Positions 33,352 through 47,099 are shown, numbered from the stretch's first letter. The stretch: DNA of 64,000 nucleotides from Temnothorax longispinosus (GCF_030848805.1 NC_092358.1:9898433-9962432), one strand, 5' to 3'. Notes: generated by a model from the sequence alone, not told the origin. Translations and numbers: made by a program.

Positions 33352-36300
33352 ATGGACACTCGAAACGAGGTAAGACCCCATTGCCAACCCGTAAGCGCGA
33401 CGAGACGCGAAAGTGCACGCTTTTCGCGCGGCCGAGCGCGCCGTTGAGGTTAGGTCGCCGCGTCGCCCGGGTTGAATTCGGCGTGCGTTTCCCGTTAATA
33501 TCTCCGCGTTTTAACGCATCCCCCGCGTCGTTTCGCGAAATAATCCACGGGCGGAGACTCGTCTCGCGCCCGGGCGCAATTGGACTCCCAAAAATTTCGT
33601 TTCTAAGCGCTCCCACGTGCGCCGCTTAACGACGCCTTCGTAAAATTTGTTTTCGAGAACGTTCAGTTTAGAAGTAATCCGTAAGTTCCCCCTTGACTCG
33701 CCGCGACAGCCAGCCGCTCACAACTGTACAGCGCGAGATTAATGAAAAATCGCTTTATTTCAAGTATTACCTGATTTACAACTCGTTTCTAGGTCGCTAC
33801 ATAAAATGGCTGCATAGTGCATTTGGAACAATTCGCTACGGTTTTACACTCTTGCTTGCACTTTGTAACGCGCCGCGCTTCATCGAGCGTACTTTTAGCA
33901 TATTGGGAAAAAATAATGATTATTTTTTTAGTTAATTTATTCTGAGAGACATTTAGCGGGAAATTTTATATTATTACAAAATTATGTTATTTGCCGAGCG
34001 TAAGCAGTGTAATCTTCGTAAATAAACTATCATCGTTTGTTATTTGTTTATTGAAACGTGCTTTTAACGTCGACTGAAAAATGAGATTTTTCTTAGTATT
34101 GTTTGTTACGAGAAATATCAGCGTAAGCGTCGGTGAATTGATAACTTTGCTCGTCCCGGAGCAGGAAAGTTCAGATTTGAAACTTGACTGGAATATTTTT
34201 CGATGAATAAATTTCTTGCAGGTTTATAAGTATCTCGTGTATTTTTAATTCTCGTCGATCTTAATATCAAATTGTATATCAACTTGACTAATTATGAGAT
34301 TATATTTCTAGCTTGGAAAAATTAAAATGACGTTTTAAGCACAAATATAATCGGTGGCCTGGCTCTAAGCATAAAAGCAAACTTAACAAGTTAAATAAAG
34401 AATGGGCTTTGGGGGAGTCAACGTGGTTAACAATGTGTAAGTTAACGTTGTAATAATCTTTAATTACTAATAAGGTATATATTGTAAATTGAATGCTTTG
34501 GACTCCACTTTGAATCATCATCAGGGATGCGATAAGTTAGATCAATAATCCTTTGATGATGACTCAGAGAGACGAAACGTTCGATTTATAATTATATACC
34601 TTATTAGTAATAAGATTATTAAAGATTGTAATAACATTAACTTTTTTATGCGTTGTTAACTTTGTTAACTGCGTTGACTCTCAAAGCCTACCTTTTACTT
34701 GTTAAGGTTTACTATCGAGAGTCCTTAGTTATTTATTCTCTTATAAAAGCAAAATTTGAAAAAAAATATTATTAGATACACATAAGATCCCGCTCGATGA
34801 CTGAAAAAGTTTATATTTATTTATTCCATGTTAAACTCTCAATATATATATTTTTAGTTAAACTCACATATTTTATTTTTATTAGTCACGGTATAGAGAC
34901 ATATTTCTTAAGTATAACAAAGAAAGATATTGAGCGATAAAAATAAATGTTCAGTTTGTACAGTTGTCGAGACAAAAATATAATAAAAATTGAAAGATGA
35001 TAATTTTTTGAACTTAACCCTCTTAAGTGCGTAGTATATGCAAAGTGCTGTATGCAAAGCAACTTGTCGATGCTCCGTGTACTCTCTCATGAAATTCGAA
35101 CCGAAAAAAATGCACGTCTATAAAAGGCCCCTTCTCTGACCCTTTTATCCCCTCTTTCTTTTCTGAATGGGAAGGCCCAAACAGGTCGTATTTATTTAAG
35201 ACGGTACATACTCAGAATGCTACGAAAAATTCCGCATTTAAGGGTTAAGAAGAGACAAGACCTTTGAACGCGAGAAAAGATGGGTGCAAAAAATCGTTTG
35301 CCACAAATTACTACAAATATTAACAAATTGACTTTTTAATTCGGGAACGGTTACCTCATTTTTTTGGATAAACGGTCACCCGGGGTGATTTTTATACTCC
35401 AATTAAAAGTCACTGTTATTAATTACAATAATTACATATTGCATATTTTTCATTGTTCCATTCTAATTTATTAGTATTTCAGAACATGTATTTACTTAAT
35501 ATTTTCTGAGAGAGAAAAAAAGAAACCAAAAAATATTTAAAACGAAAGAATCACATTAAAATTATATGATGTCATCTCTTTTCAATACTAAGGTGTAAAA
35601 ATCACCCCAGGCGACTGTTCTCGAGTTAATAATAGTTTCTCCTGGATTTAGGATGAATTGCGACGCGGAATGTTGCAAAATTTGTTTATTAAGAAATATA
35701 AGCTGGTAAAGAGAAGATTTTTTTGCTACGGTTTTGCGACTTGTGAAATTTGAGATGTGGCACAAACAGCACTTTTTTTCTTAATAAATGCTTAATCTCT
35801 TATCACTCGATTGAACCTATAAAACAGACAAAAGAAGTTTATTTATAAAATAGTAGTTATAGAGAATTTGATTACAAAAGTTGACAGAAAAATAATTATC
35901 CCGATATCAATCATCGTTCTTGAGAAATCGTGGTAAATTTGTAGAAAAATTCAGTTTCAAGAGAAACACGTTTAAAATTTCAGTAGATTTTCAATATAAT
36001 GAAATATGTTTATCTGACTTAAAACAGTAATTCTAGATTGTGAACCGTACTGTCGAGTCCTTCAATGGACAGTTCTTTATTATCAGTAAAAACGTAGGAA
36101 AAGATATGGCCTTCTATGTTTCGTAGTATAAGAGATCGAACATTTAAAATGTTTATCAAATTACTGTTTCGATAACTGCGCTGAATTGCAAATTACATTT
36201 TTTAAAAAACATTGCAAGTTGATATAAGTCACAATTTATTGCGAGGATAGTCGCAAGCATTGTAGGAAATCGCATTATACGCGAGTCGCGTTATATAGGA

Positions 36301-39300
36301 GTTTCTAAGTCCAGCTATTTCTAATAACACATTTATTATGTATATTCAATATTTTTATATTATGTATATTTATATATCTTTTCTTTTTTAGATGAATCTG
36401 CAGTTTTTAGATTTACATGATTTAACTGACAATGATAAGCGTCAGATATTTACCATTCTTAAATCTGACGCCTTGAAATTACCATGGGACGCTAAAGATA
36501 TAGAAGGTAACAACAATAATGTTAATTCTGTCGCGACAGAAGTACCCGAACTTCAGCAACAGCATTGGTACAATGGTGAATATCCTGTTTATTTCTATAC
36601 ATTTTATTAGATAAATTTTGTCCTAGATTTTTATATAATCTTTTATAATATATAATCACATATATTTAAAATATAGCTTAAATACAATGACTAAGTATAA
36701 TATATACTGGCCAATCGATAGTTTAGATAATATAATGCATAAGTAACTATATTTTAACAAAAGTTCCCTAAAATGTTAAAATTGCCTCATTCTAGCCATG
36801 CCAGCGCCCACTTATCCGCAACAGATGATGACGCAAATGTGTAATGACTGGCAGGCACCAATGTATAATGTTTCCGCAAACGGCCACATGCCGTTTATGT
36901 CTGGGATGGCGTATGCCCATCCTGGATACAATCTCGGCGAGATTCAAGACATGAATTACGGTAGAGAAAATGGACGTCGCAACAGTCGAGGCAGAGGTAT
37001 AAGGAGAGATAATTATAATCGAACACTTAATCCCGCCAACGAAGTGCAGTCGGGATACATGGGGGATCAGGCGCAATATCACCCGCAGATACCGATCATG
37101 TACATTTATCCTGATCATTCCGTCTCCACGCAACAAGTAGCTACCGGACAGATCTATTACACCCAGCCAATGTACACATCGATCCCTCATCCGCATCCAA
37201 GTGCGCAATCAGTCTCATCCAATACGCATGCACAGCCGACTTATCCCCAACCGAATCATCAAGCGCCGCAGATGAACAGATGCGTGCGACAATCACAATC
37301 TGTGCCATCCCAACAATCGAATCAAGAACCTACAAAGCAACAACCGATCGTTAAATCACACGACAAAAATATACAAAGCACTTCTGATAAATCAGCACAT
37401 CAAGTAAACGAGACTAACTCCTTGCAAAGTAATGTTGTTAGCACCGTTATTGTAAATACTCCTACATCAGAACCCTCTGTGAAAAACGAAAACACTGCCA
37501 ATAATAAAAATGCAACTAGCAGTGAAAAGGTCGATGCAAAGCTCCAACAGAATATTGTATGGACTGTAAATGAGAATTGTAATGGCACGGAAAAAGTTGA
37601 TGTGCCATATGTAAATACTACCAATGATGTCAAGGTGAACCAAAATAATGAGACGGACAAGAAGTTGAAAGATGAAACTGTACCCAGTATCACAACGAAT
37701 GTTGTAAAAACTCCACCTAAATCTATCTCTGTCAAGACAGACAAAAATGAAGCACAAGTTGAGGAAAATATTGCGTTAAAAGACGCCCAAGATAAGACTA
37801 TTACTAAAACGCCAAACGGTCCCTCAGCCATGCCAAATGACTCTTTAACCACACCAAATACTCCACCGTCATCTATATCTGAAACGCCGTCTGTGACTAC
37901 AGTCGCCAGATCCTATGCTAGTCTTTTTAGGAAAGATACCACGCCAGAGACACATACGCCGTGCAAACCCATAGCACATATAGAGGAACAAAATGAATCA
38001 CCAAAAACGCCGGTCCAGAAGGAATCAACTAGTCCTGTTCGCACGCCAGAGAATCAAAACGATTCATCTGACGCACCACCTACAGAACCAACTCTGCAGA
38101 ATGGCATATTACAGAATTGTTACGATGATCCTAATACGTACAGGATAGGTGGTAAGTACAAAAGGCGATTCAGTCTTTTAGAATGATAAATTATTGATCC
38201 AAATATACAAATATTGATACGAATTCTTTAATGAATATTACTTTTTTTCAGAATTTTTGTCAAGTTATCAAATGGATAAGCAAACAGTAAGCTTATTACC
38301 GAGGGGATTGACAAATCGCAGCAATTATTGTTATATCAATAGTATCCTACAAGCTTTATTAGCTTGTCCACCATTCTATAATCTTCTCACGGCTTTGCCA
38401 CTTCCTAAAAACCGAGGCAGAAATTCTGCTACGCCCTTGATTGATAACATGTAAGTAATTATGATATCAAAATACTTATACTGATATAATGTTTTTTTAT
38501 AGATTTTATAAAAATTACGTTAATATGTAAAATTATTTTATCTTACTAAAAGGGTCCAGTTTGTTCGTGAATTTTCACCCTTGACGGAAGCTGCCCGTAT
38601 GCCCAGGAAAGATAGAGTTAACAAACGAGGAGACGATACTGTCATGGACATATATAGCGGCATTGCATTTGAGCCAGCATATGTATATACAATGTTAAAG
38701 CATACCTCGGCTGCTGGTGGCTTTTCTGTGGAAGGACGGCAGGAAGATGCAGAGGAATTCTTGTCATGTCTTTTAAATGGAATCAATGACGAAATGTTGG
38801 AAGTATGGATATATATATTCTATTCATTATAAAAATATAAAACTCAATATTCATTACTCGAAAAATTCATGATAATTATTTTGTTTTAGTTGATGAAATT
38901 GGTCAGCAACGATCAAAGTGCAGTCGGTAACACGAAAAATATCAGCAATGACCATGATGAAGAAGAGTGGCAGGTAAGATATTTAATAAAGAATACATCT
39001 AAAAAGTTGGTTGTCGATATTTATTGTACAAAATACTTCAGATCTATTTATCGTAATACTTCAATCAAACTTTATCGAGAGTAACATTATTTGCTCCATT
39101 GTATTTTTTAAATTAGAATTACATTATAATTCATTCATTACATTTGTTTACATTTCCTTAAGTTTATTTATTACATTATTTGTATTCTATTTTAATACAG
39201 GTAATGGGACCAAAAAATAAAGGCGCTGTCACACGGTGTACAGAATTCGGAAAAACACCGATATCCGATATCTTCCGCGGACAGTTACGATCTAGGGTGT

Positions 39301-40084
39301 CAAGAGCAGGAGAACAGCCAACGGATAATGTACAGCCGTTTTTCACACTGCAACTTGATGTTCAAGTTAGTACTAAAACTTTTGAATGAATTGATTTACA
39401 ATAATGAAATTTTATAACATATTTAATACAATATAATGCTGTTACAGAAAGCTGAATCTGTAAAACACGCTCTTGAGATTCTCGTCGGTAAGGATCAAGT
39501 AGAAGGAATGACCTGCAGTAAGACGAGACAACAGATAGAGGCTTGGAAACAAGTCACTTTAGAGGAACTGCCTGTCATCCTCATATTACACCTAAAATGG
39601 TTCGTGTACAAGTTCGATAAATATTCCAATGGCTGCTCCAAAATATTGAAGACCATGGAATTCCCCATCGACTTGAAAATTGATGGCAGTAAGTATAAGC
39701 ATACTGAATATGGTTTCAAGTTTCAATCTATCTTGCCCTACTCCCTAATCTCAATGAATTAATGAGACAAGTATAACGTGGAAATTTTTACTTGCAGAAT
39801 TTTTATCACCGAACACCGCAAAGAAATTAGGTCCCAAACAAAAACAGTACAAATTATTCGCGGTGACGTATCACGACGGGAAGGAAGCCACCAAGGGACA
39901 TTACTTCACCGACGCCTTCCACGTGGGATATGGATCCTGGGTCAGGTATGACGACAGCACGGTGAAGAGTGTGCCAGAGAGTAACGTATTGAGGCCCACG
40001 TCACCTAGGGTACCTTACTTACTCTATTATCGAAGGTGTGACACGATTGGTAATAACCAATCAAATAGTGCGAAAGCACATTGA
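33352..40084 (+). CDS. USP10: ubiquitin carboxyl-terminal hydrolase 10 (USP10)
   Basis: Deubiquitinase that removes ubiquitin from substrates; the family is cytosolic and in animals works with G3BP proteins. Exons: 33352-33369, 36392-36575, 36796-38151, 38252-38450, 38553-38802, 38890-38973, 39201-39365, 39448-39688, 39798-40084. All joins are GT-AG with matching phase and give 927 aa. The first coding exon is only six codons (MDTRNE); its ATG has A at -3 and G at +4. Residues 1-515 form a Ser/Thr/Asn/Gln-rich linker with an ARSYASLF motif like the vertebrate one. The peptidase C19 domain starts near 536 with the Cys box around Cys546 (GLTNRSNYCYIN), then GRQEDAEE, and ends with the His box around His867 (GHYFTDAF) and Asp884/885. 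All catalytic residues are present. Intron 1 is 3 kb and carries MITEs. Confidence 0.95.
34382..34706. mobile_element. 325-bp inverted-repeat element in USP10 intron 1
   Basis: The left arm (CTTAACAAGTTAAA, GGGCTTTG, GAGTCAACG, TAATAAGGTATA) matches the complement of the right arm (CTTAACAAGTAAAAGG, AGGCTTTGAG, GAGTCAACGC). The arms are over 100 bp and imperfect. Confidence 0.6.
35018..35244. mobile_element. 227-bp piggyBac-type MITE in USP10 intron 1
   Basis: TTAA at 35014-35017 and 35245-35248. The ends CCCTCTTAAGTGCG and the inverse of CCCTTAAATGCGG resemble those of the MITE at 3969-4320. Confidence 0.65.
35374..35616. mobile_element. possible inverted-repeat element
   Basis: GTCACCCGGGGTGATTTTTA at the left pairs with TAAAAATCACCCCAGGCGAC at the right. 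No target duplication was identified. Confidence 0.35.
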
Positions 40085-41975
40085 AAAAAAGTTGTATAAA
40101 AATTTATATAGAAAAAAGCTATGTTCCATTGAAATGGAACGGAAAAAAAATTCTTTTTACAATTTCAAAGTTCTTGTTGATATTTATAACTAAATAGAAA
40201 TCTAAACAAAGAGAGAGAGCTTTTATATTATCTACAATAGCGTGGAAAGTAGACATATATTAAGCCCACTGTACTTCCATGAAATATTTCTATTAAGATT
40301 GTTATTACACGTTGTATACATAGTTCTCCCCTCAAAATCATGAAGTAAAATGTAGGTAATGTTAAGGCTCGTCAAGTGTTCCAATCTGGGTTCACGTTTT
40401 CTAGTGAATCTAAAAAGCGTTACACATATTAAAGGCTTTATACGTTGCAGTTTGTGAGATATTAGAGCGTCTTGTGTGTATATAATTCTTCTTTCTGAGT
40501 AAGATTATTGTAAATGTTACTGGTTTTCCAATTTCTTTAACAAGACAAACAAAAGTGTGAAAAAGATTTTGAAGTTTGTGACAATGAGTGTATAAAGTAT
40601 AGAAATAGACATTATACGTAGGTTATTTTTTTATATAATCCTCCTGTACAGTGGAAATCAATTCCAACTTGCCAGTCGGTCTTCAATGTTGTACTTTTTA
40701 TATTTAAAAACATGTATGTTTAATATTTATGAATGTATATATGTTTCATATAAATATATATATACATATATGCTTATACATATGTTTATATATATATATA
40801 TATACACACATATGTTTTCAAATCATGTAGGAACAGATCATACGCACGAATTCTACCGGACAAAATCTCCATAGATTTCTTTCTCATGAAACATTTAAAT
40901 TATTTTAACAATTGAGAAGAACTGGCAAGATAAAGAACTGAAAGACTTATCAGGAAGATTGTTTGTACAATTATTGAACATTTTGTATTTAATCTTTCCT
41001 AGATATGCAATAATGTCACATAATTTTTAAAACTGAAGTGTTCATAAGGTTTGTTTATCAATTGCGTTTAAATTGTGTTATGTGGTATTTTGTTACTTTA
41101 TAGTCTGATTAACTGTTTGCCTCGTACGCAAATAAAATGCCATTTATTTGCGGCACAAGTTTTATTGTTAAATAACATTTCGAAAAATCAGAAATATACA
41201 GGTTTTAGTTTTCTTACGTACACACATCTATTATATCTATTATATCTAGTATGTATGTTTGTATAATATAGATAAGAAGTAAGAAATATCCTAAGTTTTC
41301 GATCTAATTGTAACTTACGCATTAAACATAATACCTCTCATTTATTTCCGGTTTTGTAAATAAATATTTGAAGTTCATAACAAAAAGTAAAACTGTACAT
41401 ATGTTAAAATTTAATTATGATTAAGAAATATACATGCATATATACATATATATATATATTTCAAATATGTATTGAGTTTCATTCGTTTTCCCCCGTGTTT
41501 ATTTGAAAGTTAACTTCTTACGATCTTATCTACTAACGTGTTATTGTATATATCGTTAGAGAAAATTCTAGACTGTCAAATTTCAATACACATCGCTCAT
41601 AGACTATTCACACATCCTTTAGTTAAGGACAGGTATTAATATTATATTATAATAACTTAATTGATTCTTTTTATCTGTACAGCTATCATTTTATAGAAGA
41701 TTTATTAAATATTAGAAACTAATGGCTATAACTGATCCTTATTCTATCTTAATCTGCTCAATATAAAGCAGAATTTAGTGCAATCCCTATTAAAGTTTTA
41801 TAAAATTGTTATTGCAAGATCAAAATAATTTTATATCGTATAAACAATACCACCGACGGGATATTGTTGAAGACCGACAGGTCCTGAACAGAAACTTGTC
41901 GGTGACAAAACTAACTGATATAAAAAAGACTGTCAATAGAGCGTAATTAAGAAATATGAATGCTACGGCGGAATG
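40085..41975. other. convergent 3' regions of USP10 and MOSMO
   Basis: AT-rich and non-coding. A candidate USP10 poly-A signal (AATAAA) is at 41131-41136. A TA-rich low-complexity tract lies at about 40735-40815. Confidence 0.5.
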
Positions 41976-42918
41976 CTAAAAATGTGGTAGACAAACTTTG
42001 CCTGCAAAGAGTTCAGAGATTACTGTGATCCATAGAGCTAGGACAAACAAGATGTAAGCGATCCCAACTTGGTGCGAGTTAGGCAACTGATACGGTTGCC
42101 CACCAATCTCGTCAATGTGGAATCCCATTGGAAATATGACTGCCGCGTGACAAAATAGCACCACTGCAATTAATTACATTGATTAATGTAGAACGTAATA
42201 ATAGTAATGACATGTAAGTTTTGCGCATTGGTTGTTGGTCATTCAAATTTGTTTCAAATGTAACATCAACAATGTTAGAAAGTGACGTTTTATAATATAG
42301 TTGTCTTGTAATTTTGTATTACATAAATACTACATTGCTTCATACATGTATTACTTGCATTTTTTAATGCTAAATATCGTATATTCTTGTGATACGTACT
42401 GGCGCCGAATCCTACCCAGCGGGCGAAGGGAATGACGGTACGGTCCCAGTGCGAAATTACCAGTAATATTATGGTCGCCGTTATCAGAATGCAGCCAATA
42501 AATATGCAGACTAGTGCCATCATCCATTCCGACTCCAGTTGCGATTTGAAACAAACCTGCGGTCTGTTGTACAAGGTCATGCATGACCACATGAGACCCA
42601 GTCTCGTGTCGCCTATTAGAGAGGAGAAAAAATAGAGAGAAACGTAGGATTAAAACAAGTGTTTTCGAGTACTCGAGCAGTTTTTCGCAATTCGCAACTT
42701 TTTCAAAAATCGATTCAAATTAACTTAATCTTCATCTCGCCGGCATAAAGAAAAAAACGTGCAAGGCCACGGTGAGTGAAGGAAGTAAGGGGGAAAAAAA
42801 ATAGATTGCAATTACCGCCGATGTCGGTAATGATCCAGTCCGGCATGGCGATGCTGATTATGGCGGAGATATCCGCGAGCAGGAACAGTATCCCCGAGAT
42901 AATAGTCAGCTTGTCCAT
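41976..42918 (-). CDS. MOSMO: modulator of smoothened (MOSMO) homologue
   Basis: Small four-pass membrane protein that in vertebrates lowers Smoothened at the ciliary surface and damps Hedgehog signalling. Exons on the minus strand: 42918-42816, 42612-42400, 42163-41976, with phases 1 and 1, giving 167 aa, the same length as the human protein as I recall it. The start MDKLTIISG and the end LFAGKVCLP match the vertebrate family almost exactly, as do the middle motifs FPMGFHIDEIGGQPY and LPNSHQVG. Four hydrophobic segments are visible, at about residues 5-25, 63-87, 103-120 and 138-158. The family was formerly C16orf52. Its role in this insect is inferred from homology only. Confidence 0.92.
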
Positions 42919-43367
42919 TTTCCGCGCTCAGGATAGTCGACAGTGAAGATTGAGGTGACGGAGATTTGGCACGTCGTTCGGAGCACAGCTATCTACTACC
43001 ACCATATTTACGCGTCGTGACACTACGCTGTCAATTTGTCCGTGCGACGCGGGTATCCTCCGGTGATCCCGGAATCGTCGTCCGCGGACGCACGAGTGCC
43101 ATCCTTCACTGACAGTCAAACGTCAAACACGCATAAATCAGAAGTAAACAAGTCAACAATCGGAGTCGGAGCATCCAGCGTGCTCCCTCTTCGAGACGAT
43201 TGCGCTGGAGGCAGGGACGGGTGACGTTCAATCGATTAGTCAGAGTCGAGAACTCGATTCCTCGTATCGTTTGAAGATCGATTGCGTTTTTGAATTTAAT
43301 TCCGTACACGCCAATGTTCTCGAGTTCTTTGCGACGTTATAAACGTTGAATTTACATATAATATATG

Positions 43368-43372
<5 letters not shown>

Positions 43373-43413
<41 letters not shown>
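43373..43413. repeat. TA microsatellite
   Basis: Uninterrupted TA dinucleotide run of about 20 units. Confidence 0.9.
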
Positions 43414-43417
<4 letters not shown>

Positions 43418-43468
43418 ATTCAACGTATATTATATAACTGCTGTGAAATTGGCACGACATTCTACACA

Positions 43469-43679
43469 TTTCAAAAAATACTAAGAGTTCTAATAACAAT
43501 TTCCACAATTCTACAGTTTCTGATAAACTTCAAAAAAAGTTCCGCATTCCTTATATTAAAAATAAAAATTGAAAAAATGTGTTAACTTTGCGAATCTAGC
43601 ACGACGAAAGACACATTCCTTCCCTCTAAAGGAATGCGGAACTCTTTAAGGTTTAGAACTCTTAGTATTGTTTTGAAAT
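43469..43679. mobile_element. 211-bp inverted-repeat element
   Basis: TTTCAAAAAATACTAAGAG at the left pairs with the right arm ACTCTTAGTATTGTTTTGAA. Inner arms AGTTCCGCATTCCTTA and TAAAGGAATGCGGAACT are also inverted. Confidence 0.55.
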
Positions 43680-44049
43680 TCTGAATAAAGATGGAAATGC
43701 GTACATTGAAACGTTGTTTAAAAAGTTACAAAAAAATAGTGTCGAAAAACCAATTACATAACTGTCGCATATCTATCACGGAATTGCGAACGAAAGTTTC
43801 GAAGCGCGATTATAAACTGATAAATTTAATGCAATATTCGTAGGAAAGCAAAGGTGCTCTGTATTTGTGATCGGTAAAAATGCATAAGTATGATAAATTA
43901 AAGGATTATTTTGGAAACTTTTAAGATATATATATAATTAATTATATAAAACTCTTGCTATTTACAAAGTAGGTATAATACAGAAAGATTCCATATGAAA
44001 ACAACATAAATACAGACCCAAATACCTAATAAGGTAAACACTATCACAG

Positions 44050-46449
44050 TTAAAACGTGCTAGAATACATAGAATAATTCCGGCGTTTAAACTTTTTGCG
44101 GTTCGGCTCGGTTTGGATACAGCCGGTTTGTTCGCTACCTGCAACACACGTTTATCGTTAATCATCACAAAATGTCTCGTTAACAGTTCATTATTCTATT
44201 CAGCGTTTAATTAAATTACTCGCTATTTTGCAATAACGCTACTTACTGTCCTCCATCGAAGTAGAGTCTGTAAACGTGGTCGAGTTATTAAGAGTTCCAT
44301 CCAAGGTGCTTTGACTCGTGTTCCCGTTATTCGAATCATCGCCATTGCTCTTAGGGGACAAGTTCGTTGCAAGAGACAAGTTCGTCGTAGAGGACAAGTT
44401 TGTCGGCGAGCTGTCGATAAAATACTTATTTGACGAATTTTCCTCGAAGGTGGAGTTAAACACGCTTTCTTCCTCAAACGAGATCTCCATGGAGTCCGAC
44501 ACATTTCTGACATTATATTCTGATATACATTCGATGGATGTATCCACCCACTTTTCGTCCGATATACTGTTATCTTTCGAAGTGTTCGTGATAATCTGCA
44601 GTAGGGTGGAAGGATCGTCGATGCCCAACATCTCACAGAATCGAGTAGTCTGATCGTTTATCAGCAATCGCGGCCGCTCGATCCGAGTATTCGTGTCACA
44701 CGGATCGTACGGTTTAACCGTTCGGGTGAAATTGAGAGGAATCTGCAAATTGGAACCGAATTTCTCGTACACAGTCTGTTTCTCCTTCGCCGTAGGTGTG
44801 TACGTCCATCTGCCAGCGCCGTATTGACCGGGCATGTAATGGATACTGCTCTTGACGCTCAACAGATGATTCGTCAAGTAGAGTATCGTTAACCATTCTA
44901 GATCGTAGTTCAATTGTATCGGACCGTCTTCCTGCGAACGCACCTCCAGCACCTGAAGGAATTTCCGTTTGGGCAGGCATTTATCCAGCGCTAAAAACTT
45001 CGTCACTCGTGCACCTCCCTTCTCGGGAATGAGCGCCGCGAACTTGCAATGCAAATGCGCGGAAAACCAGTAGGACGGATACAAACGTTCTAACAGTTCC
45101 ATACACGGAGGACTGCCAAGCGTATTACTTTTTATGTCATCCCTAAAACGCCAAATTGTAACGGTTTAATATCGAATCTTAATATACCGTTAAAATATCA
45201 TTTTAACGTAATAGACTTTTGCATTAAACGTTCATTAAGTCTAGTCATTGACAACTTACTTAAAAAATGGTTTTTGCTTCAGCAACGTGTCTACATCTCC
45301 ATATTTTGTTACCCCTGTCGGCCAGTCGTGTGATAAAAATATATCAATTTTACCGGAAAGCTAAAAATAAAAAAACTATATTTCTCAACTGTCTAAAACA
45401 TTTACTATTTTATCTGAAATTGTATTATCAGTTGTAAAAATATGGAAACATTCCATCAATTTATATGTATGGTAGCCAATAATACCTGCTTTAATCTGAA
45501 CACTTCTAGATTCCTAATATGATAGACACTTCGTATAGTACTATCAGTATAGGGAGGCTTCTCATAACGTCCCTGCATCCAATGCTGACTCTTGTATATG
45601 CCCGAAAGTCCTGCAATTCTAATTCCAGCCACCTGCACCACACCTGCGTATCCGAGATAATAAATGTTAGGTGCGACCCATCCTCCATATGGAAGTTCCT
45701 GCAGATAATTCGACGCTTCGTGATTGCCTCCGATGAAGATAGTTAACACAGGAGCTTCTTTTTCGCCAGAATAATATCTACAACATATCAATCAGCATTA
45801 AAAATATATTGCTCTCTTATTAAATAAATAACACATCTATTCAAACAGCCAAATTATAAATCTACCGCAGAAATAAATTTTGTAAAGTGTCTGTTATAAA
45901 CTTTATCAGCAGAATGCCAAGAAAAATATAACACTCTGCTAACAGATACAGAGATTGACAGATACCAAGTAGAATCTGCCATTTCGTAACCATTTAAATA
46001 ATACATTTCATTGAAATAATGGCTGATTCTGCTTAATTTCTATTGGCAATATTATTTTAGCAAATTCTGAATATGAACTTAATGCAGATGCAGTTTATAC
46101 CCATCTGAAGGAATATTTTTGTTCAAAATTGCTGACAAATTGCTAGCCATCGTCTATACTATCAACTTGCTTACTGGGTAAATGCTATATGCAACGTAAG
46201 AGCTATATATTCAACATTTTTAACAATTTTTTGCCGAGACAACAGTACTCACTTGTAAAATGTACGCATATCCTTGTACTTATCCGATACTGCCATACAT
46301 TTTAGGTCACTTAAGTTTCTGGTAGCTTGAAAATCGCCGCAGCAAATAAGCAGATCTATCTTCCTCCCATCGACCTTCTCGATTTCCTGAATAGTCTCAT
46401 AAATAATGTCCAATTCGCCATGAGCGCAACCCTCTACGGCGATCCTCAT
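44050..46449 (-). CDS. DBR1: lariat debranching enzyme (DBR1)
   Basis: Nuclear metallophosphoesterase that cuts the 2'-5' bond of excised intron lariats. Exons on the minus strand: 46449-46253, 45777-45486, 45360-45260, 45142-44247, 44138-44050, all GT-AG and in phase, giving 524 aa. The phosphoesterase domain starts at the first Met, with GCAHGELD (metal-binding Cys/His), CCGDFQA (39-44 region), FIGGNHEASNYL, LSHDWP and FSAHLHCKFAAL. The eukaryotic DBR1 C-terminal domain follows (FLALDKCLPKR, DLEWLTIL, NDQTTRFCEMLGI). The tail is acidic and Ser/Asn/Thr-rich and ends in the typical basic KKFKRRNYSMY motif encoded by the last, 89-bp exon. Nothing is broken. Confidence 0.96.
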
Positions 46450-46731
46450 TTTCGAAACTCAATCGTATGATCAAGATCCACGATCTTGCAATTAATATCA
46501 TGTACTCCTCGAACGTAGCTTGATAGTGAAAATCACCTGTAACGCCTGTAAAATCTCGTTATATGTACATTGGTATATAATATTTAACCTCCCGCAAAAA
46601 TACATTCGCAGTGAATCGCAAACAATCCTACGACCAATACAACATAGATTGAAAACAGTAGCGACGCTATCGCATCTCGCGACAGCGTTATGGTCTGTTC
46701 TTTTTCGCTGCACTTCTGAACTAGTGCAATA

Positions 46732-46879
46732 ATGGAGGATTCACATTGCGTCCGATGTTCGACGTATGCATACGACGATCCGACATCCAATAACAGAATT
46801 TATTATTAGAGACAAAAAATTTCTTATTGGATGTCGGATCGTCGTACGTCGAACATCGGACGCAGTGTGAATCCTCCAT
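46732..46879. mobile_element. palindromic MITE, copy 1
   Basis: The ends ATGGAGGATTCACATTGCG and the inverse ending GTGAATCCTCCAT enclose arms containing GACGATCCGACATCCAATA around a short loop. Confidence 0.65.
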
Positions 46880-46880
46880 A

Positions 46881-47017
46881 ATGGAGGATGTTCGACGTAT
46901 ACGACGATCCGACATCCAATAGGAAATTTTTGTCTCTAATAATAAATTCTGTTATTGGATGTCGGATCGTCGTACGTCGAACATCGGACGTGATCGGACG
47001 CAATGTGAATCCTCCAT
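46881..47017. mobile_element. palindromic MITE, copy 2, reversed loop
   Basis: Abuts copy 1 with one base between. The arms are the same, but the central loop is the reverse complement of that in copy 1, and its left arm has lost about 13 bp. Confidence 0.65.
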
Positions 47018-47099
47018 ATAAAGTTTAGAATGAAAGAAAATTTATTTTATTCTAACTTATTGCACTAGTGCAGAAGTGCAGCGAAAAAGAACAGACTAA

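Larger units (their letters stand above)
33370..36391 (+). other. USP10 intron 1
   Basis: It starts GTAAGA and ends in a T-rich tract with TTTTTTAG. It contains two or three inverted-repeat elements and no open frame that looks like a gene. Confidence 0.8.
42919..44049. other. MOSMO upstream region and DBR1 3' flank
   Basis: CpG-rich near the MOSMO start, then AT-rich. It contains a TA microsatellite and a 211-bp inverted-repeat element. No gene seen. Confidence 0.5.
46692..47096. mobile_element. MITE hosting two smaller palindromes
   Basis: The left arm GGTCTGTTCTTTTTCGCTGC and the inverse of the right arm AGTCTGTTCTTTTTCGCTGC pair over about 40 bp. Two ATGGAGGATTC-ended elements lie inside. 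Confidence 0.6.
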
